Assembly: GCF_028858725.1 (NCBI RefSeq)
Contig: NC_084760.1
Coordinates: 7,018,867 to 7,082,866 of the forward strand
Origin: Colius striatus
Lineage: Eukaryota > Chordata > Aves > Coliiformes > Coliidae
DNA: 64,000 nucleotides
Reading direction: 5' to 3'
In this document: one piece after another, positions 1-10,748 of the stretch
How positions within the stretch are numbered: position 1 is the stretch's first letter
Layout: each line of letters starts with the position of its first letter
Notes under the pieces: model-generated
Seen by the model: only the letters and a program-made list of their open reading frames with translations
Database searches by the model: none
What the model was told of the DNA's origin: nothing
Position numbers and translations under genes: made by a program

Positions 1-165
1 ATTACTTCTAAGGCAGTTTTGCACTGTTGCTGACCAGAAAGGTGTGGTAGTTTGAGCCTGGCTGGATGCCAGGTGCCCACCACACCGCTTTACCCCCCAC
101 CTCCTCAGCAAGCCAGGGAAGGGGAGAAAATAAGATGGGAATCTCGTGGGTTGAGATAAAAGCAG

Positions 166-171
166 TTTAAT
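166..171 (-). terminator. ATTAAA polyadenylation signal of solo LTR
   Basis: Minus-strand ATTAAA lies downstream of the LTR TATA box and upstream of the U5 end at 43. Its position fits an R-region poly(A) signal. This is a motif match only. Confidence 0.4.
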
Positions 172-353
172 AAATAAGCAGCAAAGCCGCGCGCGCGGGA
201 AGCAAAGCAGAAGCAGATAAGCTGTTACTCTCTACTTCCCATCAGCAGCGATGTCCGGCCACCTCCCGAGAAGCAGGGCTTCAGTACGTGTAGCGGTTGC
301 TTTGGGAAGGCCAGAAATGAATCTCGCCTCCCCTTCCTGCTCCTTTCCCCCAG

Positions 354-361
354 TTTATATT
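354..361 (-). promoter_or_regulatory. TATA box of the minus-strand solo LTR
   Basis: On the minus strand the sequence reads AATATAAAC, 7 bases past the CRE. A poly(A) signal ATTAAA (plus-strand TTTAAT, 166-171) lies about 185 bases further along. The CRE-TATA-poly(A) order supports the minus orientation of the LTR. Confidence 0.55.
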
Positions 362-368
362 CCTGAGC

Positions 369-376
369 TGACGTCA
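369..376 (-). promoter_or_regulatory. Palindromic CRE (TGACGTCA) in solo LTR U3
   Basis: A full consensus CREB/ATF site, TGACGTCA. Relative to the minus-strand LTR it lies directly upstream of the TATA box at 354-361, where a proximal promoter element would be expected. The motif is seen directly; activity is inferred. Confidence 0.6.
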
Positions 377-950
377 TATGGTATGGAATATCTCCTTGGT
401 CAGCCTGGGTCAGCTGTCCTGGCCATAGTCCCTCCCAAGATCATGCCCACTCACAGCTATTGGTGAAGGTGGGGGAAGGAATGCTGGAGGGGCAGCCCCG
501 ATGTTGTGCAAGCGGTAGTCATAATATTGATATCAACAGTAAGCACAGCACTGCAGGAGCTGCTGTGGAAAATCACTACCGTCCCAGACCCACTACAGTC
601 TCCACCCCTTATTCCATACCATTTATGTCATGCTCAGACAAACCATCTTAACAATCCATATACATTCTTATATACTCTCATTAACCCCCACTCTTCAACA
701 GACAAACATCATTCTTGTATTCCCTCTTGCATCTTGCATCAAACAAACAAACAACATTCTTATATCTTTCATCCTCTGTAGATGTTCACTGGAGCAGGTC
801 ATAACTTCTGTCTCATCCATCAAGATGAATATCCAGGCCAGGGGAAACAGTATGTTCAGTGTTGGGCACCAGCACCGGCTTGGTTTGTCCACTTGTCCGG
901 TTTTTCTTGCAAAGTTCATCTACAACAGATAACTCACATAACCCACTACA

Positions 951-3900
951 AAAGGCAAAAGAAAAACTGAAGGCAAGCACATCAAAGTACCATTTGCCCA
1001 TAAACTAAAAATGGAAGGTAAGGGAACACAGGTATGTTGTAAATTAACTGTGCTCAAGCTGTAAAAAGAACTGAAAAGAAGTAAGGGTGTGATTCATAAA
1101 AAGTTATATCAAAGCTTTTAAGATTCTATGATTCTGTGATTCTTTCACAGAGTATGGGCCAGTCACCAAAAATAATTTTTTAAACACTGAAGAAATCTGA
1201 ATATCTGGATGAAACCTGGATCCATTCACGCTATTGTTAGTAAAACGTATCTGCAGGTATCTGGATTCACAGTTAATACCTTCCTGTATCTGTCTATATA
1301 GCATGCAATAATCTACTATGGCAAATAATTACTTAGTGTGGCCAATCAAAGTTTTCCTGTGATTTTTAGTGTCTAACCTATTTCAGGCTAAAAATACAAC
1401 CAAAATATAATCAAAACACATTTTCAGCTGCTACTTACATGCCATGTTCTGGTTGCTTTCTAAAAAATTTTTATCTTTACTAAATTTTACAACTTTCATT
1501 TGCACAGACATATTTCTGGATCATGGGATGAAGTGTCTTCTACATGGCAATGACTATTGAATAAAAATGTACAAGCACGACATTGCATATCTCAACCAAA
1601 ATAGATATCATGCTTCACACAGGAGGAAACAGGCAGAGGAATTTTCCCCATGCTGATTTAAATGTAGATATCTGAAAGCTTATACCAGGCAACTTTTACT
1701 GTTCTCCTGTGACAGCAGTACACAGGCTTTTCTCAGTGCATTAGCCATACTTCTAACATTCATACAACAATTTTTTCAAAGGTTCGGTGTGACAGTACTC
1801 CATATGCTAAACTGTCTCCTCTCTTCCATTTACATCAAGTTCAATGTTACACTTTTAATCTTCAAAGCTCTGTTAGTATGGCCTCAGGCTGCTTCAGTGA
1901 TTGCCTGCCACAGAATGATGTGACTTTCCCAGGCAGTGGTTTAGGAGATACAGAATTTTAAATTGCAAAGATGAATCTTGGCAGTGTAGAAACTGAATTC
2001 AGAATTTTCTCTGCGTATCTGGAACTCATTTAAAGAAGAAATGAAAATGACCTCTATAGTCTCCAGAACTAAATGCCAAGGCTCAAGTCTTTATTCTTTC
2101 CTTTTCAACATTTCTACCTTCTTTGGCCTGGAATTATCTAGAACTTCCCAGTAGCAACATTGTTGTAGGAAGTGTTTTGGGAGTTTTTTAGTTTGTTTTA
2201 ATTTCTGAACTTTAACTAAGATTTGTGTTGCTTTTAAATTTGCATAACTTTTCCAATACATAGGCACAAAGAGATTCACACATAAGGGGAAATGATGGAA
2301 TTCATCTCTCTTATAATGACTGATGAAGTTGAGAAGGATTTCTATCTCTACAAATCTAGTTCTGACAGAATACTTTAAAAAGCCCCAAACAAACAAACAG
2401 GATAATGTTATCATTAAAGACATCTGGGCAGATCATAAGCATAACATGGATTATCATTGTAAGGGCAACAGTATTAAGCTGTGGTTCTTATAAAGCTATT
2501 CAAAGTAAGGCTATTAAGTACATTTTTGAACCTTTGAGATCCTGACAAGAGTTTATGTAAGACTGAAGAAATTAATGACTGTTTAAGGTTGATTTGGCTA
2601 GATACATAATATATAGACAATATATTCCATGGTCTTCCAGAAAAATAGATGGTATTAACACAGTTTTAACACCTCTGAAAGAGGTTATAGTAGAATTCCT
2701 GATATCAAATTAAAATATTGTTTACAGGAATTTTAAGGTACAATGGGAGAAATAAACTGAACATGGTAGGGTGCAATTGGTGCAGGGATGAATCTCATGA
2801 AAACATAGCAAAAGGTGAGTACCACAGAATTTTTATATGATATAATCACCTGCAGAATGATCCTTTGTTTTCTGTAAGAGTCAGTGGAGGAAGTGAAGAG
2901 AGGACTCAACTGCTGGAAAGCATTCTTTTTAAACTCTCCTACAGTAGTGATTGTGCAGACATTTTGGATTACTATGCTGCTTATTCCACTAAGATTAGAA
3001 GTAACCTAATTAGAAGACCTTCACTTCAGCCACTGGGTTCAAATGAGGCATTGCTGAGCATCTGAAACTAGGCTTCTTAATTTTAAGATCCACAAGTAGA
3101 AGCTGACAATACTATTACCTCCATGACTTGGAGAGGTATTAGACAGGTTTCAATAGGCAGTCAGTTAAGGCATTGAGGACAGGGGGTCATTCTGTAGGTG
3201 GTGTAGTACATCAAGTGGGTCCTTGTACAGCTCACAGTTGATGTGTTTGAGGTAGCCAAATTTAGATCACAAAGGAGGTCATAACTGCCTCTCCAAAAAT
3301 ATACCTCCAAGGACATAATGGTAATCATTTACAGTTAAACGGATAGCTTTCTTTATAGTGTTTATCTGGCACAAGAAAGATCAGCTAACATAAGAATTAT
3401 TTCCTTGGAAAATATTGAAGAGGGAAAATGATTTCAAGATAATGAATTAATACTGTGATGTTAATGTATGCTCCTTTTCTACCACTAATTAACAAAGTGA
3501 TTAAAGAAATTAGAGTTAATGAAAGGTAAAATGTTTCTCCTGTAAATTCTTTCATGCATCTGATAGTCTGAGATACATTTCGCCCATAAAGCCTGCATGT
3601 TTATGGCCTGCATGTAACATTTGTAATCATCTGTCTAATATGTTTGGGTATTACCACACATAACTCATTGGAAGAGTTACTTTTACTTGAATAAGTGTCT
3701 GTTAGTTTTGGAAACTGCCTGTTTCTAAACTCTGACTCAGAGTGATGTATGCCAGGACAGTTATTCCTGAAACCAGGGCTATATGGGCTTTCAATGACTT
3801 CAATTAACGTGGTAAGTCTTCTGTTTCCATCACTGCGAGTTTGTAAGATTACAGCAACACTGAGTCAGATCAAAAAGGCTGGTACTAATGTAATTCTTTC

Positions 3901-5346
3901 TGGCCAGTTAGCTGGTGTTGAATGAGTCTAGGGAAAGTGAGAATGGGATGCAATTAATATTTTCATGACCTATGTAACAATACAGTAGATCACATCTATC
4001 AACAGAATTCTTTATCTTGCATTGATATTGAACTCCTCTATTGAACTAATATAGGAGTCCCTAGGTGAAGTTAGTGTATGAATCTTTGAGATGTATTTTG
4101 TTTTTCACTACCCCATAGACTTTATGATACAGAAGGTTAAGAAAATCGAATTACTATCTTGGGTCAAGTTAAGCATAATACAAGGATAAAAGGCTCATCC
4201 CTGCACCCCTGTACAGCAATGGTTTCTGCTTTCAGACAGTTCTACTCTCTACTCTTGCCCATGGAAACATAAGTATGTTTATTTGGGGAAGAGAAATCTT
4301 TCTTTGTTGTGGCCACATCATCCACAAAAAATAAGAAACAAAGAAAAACATTTTTAAATGGAAAAGAATCTGTAAGATATTGATGTAGACATTTAGTACA
4401 TCATCTTATTGCCAAAGAAAGATCATCTCTGCAATATTTCTAGAAGGATTTCTGCAGCAATATCTGGGTTAAAAATTTTGGAATCAGTAATATACTGGTG
4501 TCTTAAGTCCCTGTCTATAAAGCTGACAAAACTAGGCAACTTGTGTGGCATTCAATAAAACAACCTTGCTTGCCTGTAAGCAGTGAGTTAACTATCTTAA
4601 GAATGAATTATCAAAGGCAAAAGAAATAAGACAATTGAAAGTGCACAGGATAATATTCAATAGAAAAATCTCTTTCCTCTAAATGTATTCATAACTTTAT
4701 TCCTTGTGTCTGATTTACTGTTAAAATTACTCATGCTGCCTGGTTGATTTCTGCTTCCTACACCTATGGTCTCTTTGTATTTTGAATTATTGAGTCTAGT
4801 TTGTTTGGGTTTTTTTAAATTCTTCCATTGTAACAAGACCTCACCATGCTACCTCATTAAGGTTTTTTGTGGTTCTCCTTGTTCTTTCCAAGGTATAACT
4901 GTTCTAGTAAAAGCAGGTTTTTTCAGTTATTGATGTTCTAAAATAAATATCTTTCATAAAAGTTGGTCATATGCAGTAAGAAATTTCCTTTTATTAACAT
5001 TAAAAAATAAATCTCTGTGAGATACTCCAGGTGAGTTTTATCAAGATAAGGGTTGTTACTAAGTTTTAAGATGTTTTACTTGTTTGTTAGTAAAATAAAT
5101 TAAAAGTACCAAACTTGTAAAATTGCTGGCATGTTACATTATACCAAATATATATTAATGGTCATAATACATAAAGTACAAGCTTGTCAGTATGCCATAC
5201 TTCATGTTATTCTTTCCAATTCTTTTTAAACAAATATTCAATGAATATTCACTTTTCTAGGGAGGGATTATATATGTATTCATGCAGCTAATTTCATCCT
5301 GAAATGAATTAGCAAAAGCCTACCCATCAGGACAAAGAAAGTAATT
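951..5346. other. Unique AT-rich sequence, no gene seen
   Basis: No coding region with recognisable protein features and no clear repeat were found. A small run at 1122-1144 (ATTCTATG/ATTCTGTG units) resembles the CR1 3' tail but lacks an adjoining CR1 body. The short open frames at 2091-2423 (minus) and 2865-3065 (plus) have no recognisable motif and look like chance. Confidence 0.5.
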
Positions 5347-5800
5347 TAACTCCTCTATTCCATATTTTGGGGACCACACCTTGAGCACTGCATCGAGTTT
5401 GGGGCCTCTCAAAGCAAAAGATATAATCAACAAACTAGAAGGATTCCAGTAGGTCAATCAAGATAACTGAGGGGCTAGTGCACAGGATGTGTAGAGAAGC
5501 TGAAAGAAGGGGTTTTGTGTAGTCTAGAAAGGAAAACACTCAAGGAGACTAACAGTGCAGTTATTTACTGTCTAAAGGAGAGGTTATGCAGAAGAAAGTC
5601 TTCTATTCAGGCACAACAAAAGGACAAAACTTGAGGTTTCAGCAACAGAAATTGCAATTGATTAAGAAGAAAAAAAATTGCAAAGGGAGTGGCTAAATCC
5701 TGTAGCACATTGCCAAGACATTGCAGAGTCTTTGCCCTTGGTGGTATTTAAAAGTTGTCTAGGCCCAAGTCTGAGCAACCTGATCAGACTTTGAAATATC
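5347..5800 (+). mobile_element. Old CR1 LINE 3' fragment
   Basis: A degenerate CR1 in plus orientation. It begins with the 'ggggaccacacc...gagcactgca' block (the ORF2 C-terminal Leu-Glu-Tyr region), continues through the 'ctagaaaggaaaac' and 'gttatgcagaag' blocks, and ends near 'gtctgagcaacctgatcaga', which matches the end of older CR1 subfamilies. Many substitutions and indels break the frame. It lacks the ATTCTATG tail. This is a dead 5'-truncated copy; the subfamily is uncertain. Confidence 0.65.
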
Positions 5801-6693
5801 ACTACATTGAGCAGGACATTCAACCAGTTGACTAAATTTTCCTTCAAACTGAAATTGTGCTATTTTTCTAGAAGTCCATTTATTTAGGATCTTCTTGTGT
5901 AAATCCTGTGATATAGGATTTTCCAAAAAAAGCAGTGATGTTGATCTTACAATGTGAAAGGAAAGGATGCTACGTATAACATTTTTGATCATTAACTTAT
6001 CCAAGACTAAATCAATTATGTCAAACATTGCATTTATGAATATAACTCGACTCTTTCACAGTCATTCCTGTTTCATTTGGAGCCTGGGAAGGTACTTTTC
6101 TTGACTCTCATTGGCTATCTACCACTTACACAGAGAAGTCAAAATGTTTCCTTGAAGAGATTTCATGCCTCAGCGTGTTTGCATAAGGATAAGGGCGATG
6201 TTAATTCATTCCCAGACTCTGTCTTTTCCCCTAGGAGAATTTTTTTACCTGATGAAACATTCTGTTTGGTGTACTGTACTTAAAAACTTGAAACTATGAT
6301 GTCTTTTTCCACCACAGAAGACGTAAGTTGCTGTCAGATATTCCCAATAAGTTTAGGATTTTTAATGGTTGTTGTAAGTGGCTAATGCAGAAGGTCAGAT
6401 CTGGATTTAAACTGGGAAAATTGAGTGAATAAATTTGTTTAAAGTGTACTCAAGTAGACTAGATATATTCTGTCTTGTCTCTGATATTTTGGTTAAACAC
6501 GGTGAAACATCAGAGTCTGATAAATGGACAATTTGAAAAGCATAAGTAATATCCTGTCCTGCCTGCTATGAACACCACAATTAACCTGATTCATGGGACA
6601 CAAGTGCCATGAAATACATTGTTTGACAAGCACCCTAATTACTTATACTAACAGCAAGTCTGAAGACTGCAGCTGAGACAAAACTGAATGCCA

Positions 6694-6750
6694 TATGTCA
6701 TAAAGTTTGCTGTATTTTTCTTCACATATGTTGCCATTCTTTATGACATA
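6694..6750. repeat. 12-bp perfect inverted repeat, 33-nt loop
   Basis: TATGTCATAAAG at 6694-6705 pairs exactly with CTTTATGACATA at 6739-6750. It could be a hairpin remnant of a small transposon or could be chance in AT-rich DNA. No target duplication was found. Confidence 0.5.
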
Positions 6751-8550
6751 AAAATTCTCTTTTTATAGATATTTTTTCTTAAAACCTCAAATATAGTAAA
6801 GTTCCAGCTGAGTCTGTGATTATGGATTTATACAAAGCTGTGTCTAGAATGGGAAATTTGTATTTCAGATATGATTCTAAGACAGGTGTCTGAAATGAGA
6901 TAAGAGCCAAGGTGCTTTCTTTTGCTTTTCTTGTTGTTTTTTTTTTTTTTTTTAATATAGTTTCTAGTGTTCAACTGTTTACAAAACTGGTTTCTACAGA
7001 CATTTAATTTTCTTTGTAGGTCATTAAAATCAATATAGTACTCATTTTTTAACTGTCATAAATCAGAGACTTTATGTTATTTGTGTTACAACCTCTTACT
7101 ATCCTTTCGTGTTCCCCAACACTTTCTAAAGAATTTTCTAGTGCCAAAATAAGAGATAATGAGAAAAATAGCAGACATACCAAACATTGTTTTCTTTTTT
7201 TTCAAAAGCAATTTCATCATTTGAAAGATTGTACTCTCTAATGCTAGACAGTTTTAAAACACTGTCTCAATGGAAGGGTAACATATAAGTAACAGACTAT
7301 TTGATCTTCTAGCTCCATGGGAAAAAGTCTGTGGTTTCAGCCCACTTCTTCATTTGCCAATATTTTTATCAATAAAACAACAACAGAAAAGTTAGTAGAT
7401 GAACTTAGTCCCTAGGAATGGGTCTGAATTGGGCCTCAGAATACACTACAGTCAGTTATGATTATTTATCATTTATGTTATAGCTTACCCAAAATGTGAT
7501 AGAAAGAAAATTTGCTAACTTTTAATGAAGAGTCAATGGTTTAAAAAACTTTACAAATTTCTAAGCAAGAAATACATCATACTCCCAAAGTTTGAGTTGG
7601 AATAGAAGTATTGCAATAAGATATATTCACCATGAGCAGTAGAAAGAATAGATACATTAAATATTTTCTTTTTAAAGAAAATATTTTATCATTTCTGTCT
7701 TTATTATTTTAATCAGACAAATATATGCACCATAGAGTGATAGAGAAACTGGTACATTATCCACAGTAGAGATAAAAACTGTAAAAGAAATGGAAACTGC
7801 AAGCAGATAACTTAAAACCCAGGTTAGTGTCCCAGTAACCGCTGCAGACCATCTACTGTTTCCTTGTTGATACCATAAAAATGGTTGTGTTTAGTTTAAT
7901 TAGTAACATTCCTTCTCTTCTCTTTCTCATGCATCTTGTCACATCCAATGAACTTTCATGAAAGATGAAAGTTTGCCTCAAAGCCCTTGTAATTTCTCAT
8001 TAAAACTGTTGTCCAGGTTCAATATTATGCAAATGTTTTAATTATCTGTGTCTTTCTCCTTTTAAAACCAATAAATGTTACAATATATAGTCAGCTACAG
8101 AAGTTACTACTGTGCAGGTGTTTCAGTGATGTCAAGAAGTAGCAACACTTCCCAAAAGACTGAACTTTGAGTGTGATGAATAGATGACTCTCATAAACCA
8201 TTTGTTTAATCCCAAAGTGCAAACAAAACAAAATACTGAATCTATATACAGTTTATGCTTACCTATGTGAGAGTCTCAGTGCAGACTTCTGAAAAGAGGG
8301 TTCACATTGCCCATTCATATCATGCATATGCAGTACATTTATGGGAAAGAGTCATCAGTAGGTTGAGTTTCCTTAACTTTGAGGAAAGTGAGACAATTAC
8401 TTCAGATAGAAAAGTTAAAAAATAAGCTTTTAGGCTTGTTCTAAAAGCTAATAAGGGGAAAAGAAGCTATATAGTAAGGATATGTAGTAAGGAGTTAGTC
8501 CTCGGGCAAAAAAAACCCACAATGCTTTCACTTTCTTGCAGCTTGCATCT

Positions 8551-8586
8551 CTACCCATTAGTGTTAACCTACCCATTAGTGTTAAT
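8551..8586. repeat. 18-bp tandem duplication
   Basis: Two adjacent 18-base units (8551-8568, 8569-8586), beginning CTACCCATTAG, differ only at the last base. This is probably a replication-slippage duplication. Confidence 0.8.
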
Positions 8587-8779
8587 CTTTGCATCAGCTT
8601 TGATGCATACTATATCTGGAAGAGTAATGGCAGAAGCAGACAAACACCTGCAGGTAATTTACCAACACACCTATAGATGATATTCTTGAATCTGAACCAC
8701 TCTTTTTCTCCTTAATTTTGGATGGGGATGTTCATGTTTCCAAAAGAGTAAAGTGCATTTTACACATTTTACAGCACTT

Positions 8780-8966
8780 TGATTTCACATACTTTGACTT
8801 CAGCAAGGATTTTGACACTGTCTCCCATAACATCTTCATCAGAAAACTCAGGCAGTGTGGCTTGGATGAGTGGACAGTGAGATCAGTCAAGAACTGGCTG
8901 AATGAAAGAGTCCAGAGGGTGATGATCAAGGGCACAGAATCAAGTTGGAGGCCTGTTAATGACTAG
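8780..8966 (+). pseudogene. CR1 LINE reverse-transcriptase fragment
   Basis: A short plus-strand stretch encodes a piece of the CR1 ORF2 reverse transcriptase. Recognisable motifs are YFDFSKDFDTVSH, which carries the first catalytic Asp region of the RT, then KLRQCGLDEWTVR and NWLNERVQRV, and TESSWRPV. These are typical CR1 palm-domain blocks. In this copy the usual FSKAFD reads FSKDFD. Frame is lost on both sides, and the rest of ORF2, the 3' UTR and the tail are absent. The open frame is a remnant, not a host gene. Confidence 0.85.
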
Positions 8967-10127
8967 GATGAGGAGATAGGAAATTATCATGACTCTTAAT
9001 CATATAACGTCACAAATGTTGAATTAGTGCTGACATTTGTGTATTTTTTTGATTCATGGTACTGCTGATGGCTTAAGAGCTGGAGTTCTGTGTTGTTCTA
9101 GTCTAGATATTGCTAATCAGGAAGATTATACTAAAATGAGTGAAAGTTTGATTAAACTCAAAGTTTGACATCACAATTTGATAAAGTTTGCATGAGCATG
9201 ATCACATCAGTTCAGGAAGTGATATTTTAATCCAAATCAATAAATAAAAATATTAGCATCAAATATTTTCATCTACTTCTTTGGCATGCACATATCTGTG
9301 TGCATTTACCAAAAAAGAAATCACACTAACATTCCAGTAAAAATGAATCACAGCAATAGTAATTGTGAAGTATAGTCAGAATGTAACAGGAGTCATCACT
9401 CCTTGGTACGTTAGAAATAGTTGATCTGTTTCAGTTAACCAGAAAAAACAAAAAGCCTTTCTTTTACTGTTGTTTACTCTGATTTAAATTTTTTTCCAGG
9501 TTTATTTTCTTCCCAGGCATTATAGATGGATGACCTGTGAACAAATAATGAAATTTTCTGTTAAATCTGGGGTTTTTTTGATGTAGAATTTATAAAAGGA
9601 GAAGTCCACACAAAAGGTGTGGTTTTTTGTATGAGGTTTTTTTTCACTTCTAGACTTTCATTTTATGAAATTCTACTTTTCTCATTTTGTTATTTAAGAA
9701 TATACAAAGCTGGGAACAATTCCAATTCACAATGAAGAAATTACTGTATTTCACAGTAAAATAGTTGAATATTTGAGCATTGTTCATAGTGAATAAATGA
9801 GGAGAATTAATTCTATATTTTCTAAAAGTAATAATACTTTAGAATATAAAACCCATGAATTTAACCAATTGATTTATGCCTTGGAGGTACACTATTGGCC
9901 ATCAACAGTTATTATGAGTCAATGTGTGGAACGTCATCAATTGCATCTACACACAATAAACTCTTTTTTGTTAAGGATAAACTAAATTTCATGAAAATAT
10001 ATAACTACCTATAAAGGATAAGAGTAAAGATTCATTCATTCATTTTCTACCTGCAGTGGTGAAATGCCAGGAACAAATTACAGCGTGCGTACATACAAAT
10101 ATATTTAAAAGCCCCAAGGAAATAGTG
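8967..10127. other. Unique AT-rich sequence, nothing recognised
   Basis: AT-rich with short homopolymer runs. No gene, repeat family or conserved motif could be supported. Confidence 0.5.
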
Positions 10128-10235
10128 ATAGAATCATAGAATGGTAGGGATTGGAAGGGACCTTTAGAGATCATCTAGTCTAACCGCCCTGCAGAAGCAA
10201 CTTCACCTACATCAGGTCGCAACAACATTCTCCCA
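10128..10235 (-). mobile_element. CR1 LINE 3' end, minus strand
   Basis: The plus strand shows the reverse complement of the CR1 tail: 'agaatcatagaatggtaggg', 'ttggaagggacctttagaga', then 'tcatctagtctaac' and the 'gcagaagca' block. It is a 5'-truncated copy of about 100 bp. It faces the plus-strand CR1 end at 10655-10748, so the two form an inverted pair. Confidence 0.85.
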
Positions 10236-10329
10236 CAGACTCTAAGAACTAACATCTGAGTTACATCCTCAAATGATGACTATATTTTTGAATTACACAG
10301 TGATTTTTGCTTTCCATACTGTTTCTGTT

Positions 10330-10570
10330 ACAGTTGCTCAGAGACTTCAGTTGAGTTCCTGCAGACTCCTACATCTTGAACCAAGGAGTTTTACAGCTTA
10401 ACTACAGACTATGAAGAAATCCTTGCATTTCGTTTTTCTGAACTTGCTACCTATCATCTTAACCTGACACTAGTTCATGATTCATAAGACTTGGTGAGCA
10501 ACAGGTCTCTCTTCACAGCTTCATATCACTATAGATGTTCTCTGAGCCACTCTTTTTCTTTGAAGGTTGT
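10330..10570 (-). mobile_element. Possible ancient CR1/L3-like fragment
   Basis: The stretch around 'ttctgaacttgctacctatc', 'gacactagttcatgattcat' and 'ggtgagcaacaggtctctct' resembles an old avian LINE 3' region seen on the opposite strand. Identity is low and is judged by eye. It lies between two inverted CR1 ends. Confidence 0.3.
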
Positions 10571-10615
10571 TGACTTAGCATTTTTATGCATATGTATAAT
10601 GACTTATATTGATAA

Positions 10616-10619
<4 letters not shown>

Positions 10620-10654
<35 letters not shown>

Positions 10655-10655
10655 G
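10620..10655. repeat. (TA)n microsatellite
   Basis: About 35 bases of nearly pure TA dinucleotides with one TATG interruption. It directly abuts the CR1 fragment that begins at 10655. Confidence 0.95.
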
Positions 10656-10748
10656 TGACCTGATCTAGGTGAACCTGCTTCTGCAGGGGAGTTGGACTTG
10701 ATGATCTCTAAAGGTCCCTTCCAACCCTACCATTCTATGATTCGATGA
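10655..10748 (+). mobile_element. CR1 LINE 3' end, plus strand
   Basis: It starts at 'gtgacctgatctaggtgaac' and runs through 'gttggacttgatgatctcta' and 'aaggtcccttccaaccctac' to the tail units ATTCTATGATTCGATGAT. It is 5'-truncated, about 95 bp, and begins exactly where the TA microsatellite ends. Confidence 0.9.

Larger units (their letters stand above)
43..950 (-). mobile_element. Solo LTR, avian ERVL-like, minus strand
   Basis: A 908-bp solo LTR lying on the minus strand. It is bounded by a perfect 5-bp target-site duplication, AAAGG at 38-42 and 951-955, which fixes both ends. Read on the minus strand it starts TGTAGTGGGTT and ends in CTACCACA, so it has the TG...CA form with imperfect inverted termini. 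Promoter parts are visible on that strand: a cAMP-response element TGACGTCA, then an AATATAAAC TATA box, then an ATTAAA poly(A) signal, in the right order. The 5-bp duplication and the general layout fit avian class III (ERVL-like) LTRs; the family name is from memory. No internal viral sequence adjoins it, so it is best read as a solo LTR left by LTR-LTR recombination. The short open frames in it are not genes. Confidence 0.85.
5801..8779. other. Unique AT-rich sequence with small repeats
   Basis: No gene recognised. It holds a 12-bp perfect inverted repeat (6694-6705 with 6739-6750), a T17 run at 6937-6953, an 18-bp tandem duplication at 8551-8586 and one copy of a 22-bp sequence repeated near 17981. 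The frame at 6077-6283 shows no domain. Confidence 0.5.

Noticed and set aside
598..950. This segment as internal retroviral sequence, with the LTR ending at 597
   Set aside because: A CA end at 597 gives no target duplication, whereas ending at 950 gives AAAGG on both sides.
1122..1144. CR1 tail at 1122-1144 as a full CR1 copy
   Set aside because: Only the ATTCTATG-type units are present; no CR1 body adjoins them.
2091..2423. 110-codon minus-strand frame
   Set aside because: No domain, signal or splice context; such lengths are expected by chance in 64 kb.
8718..8966. 82-codon frame as a host protein gene
   Set aside because: Its motifs (FSKDFDTVSH, LDEWTVR, NWLNERVQR) are CR1 LINE reverse transcriptase; it is a repeat remnant.
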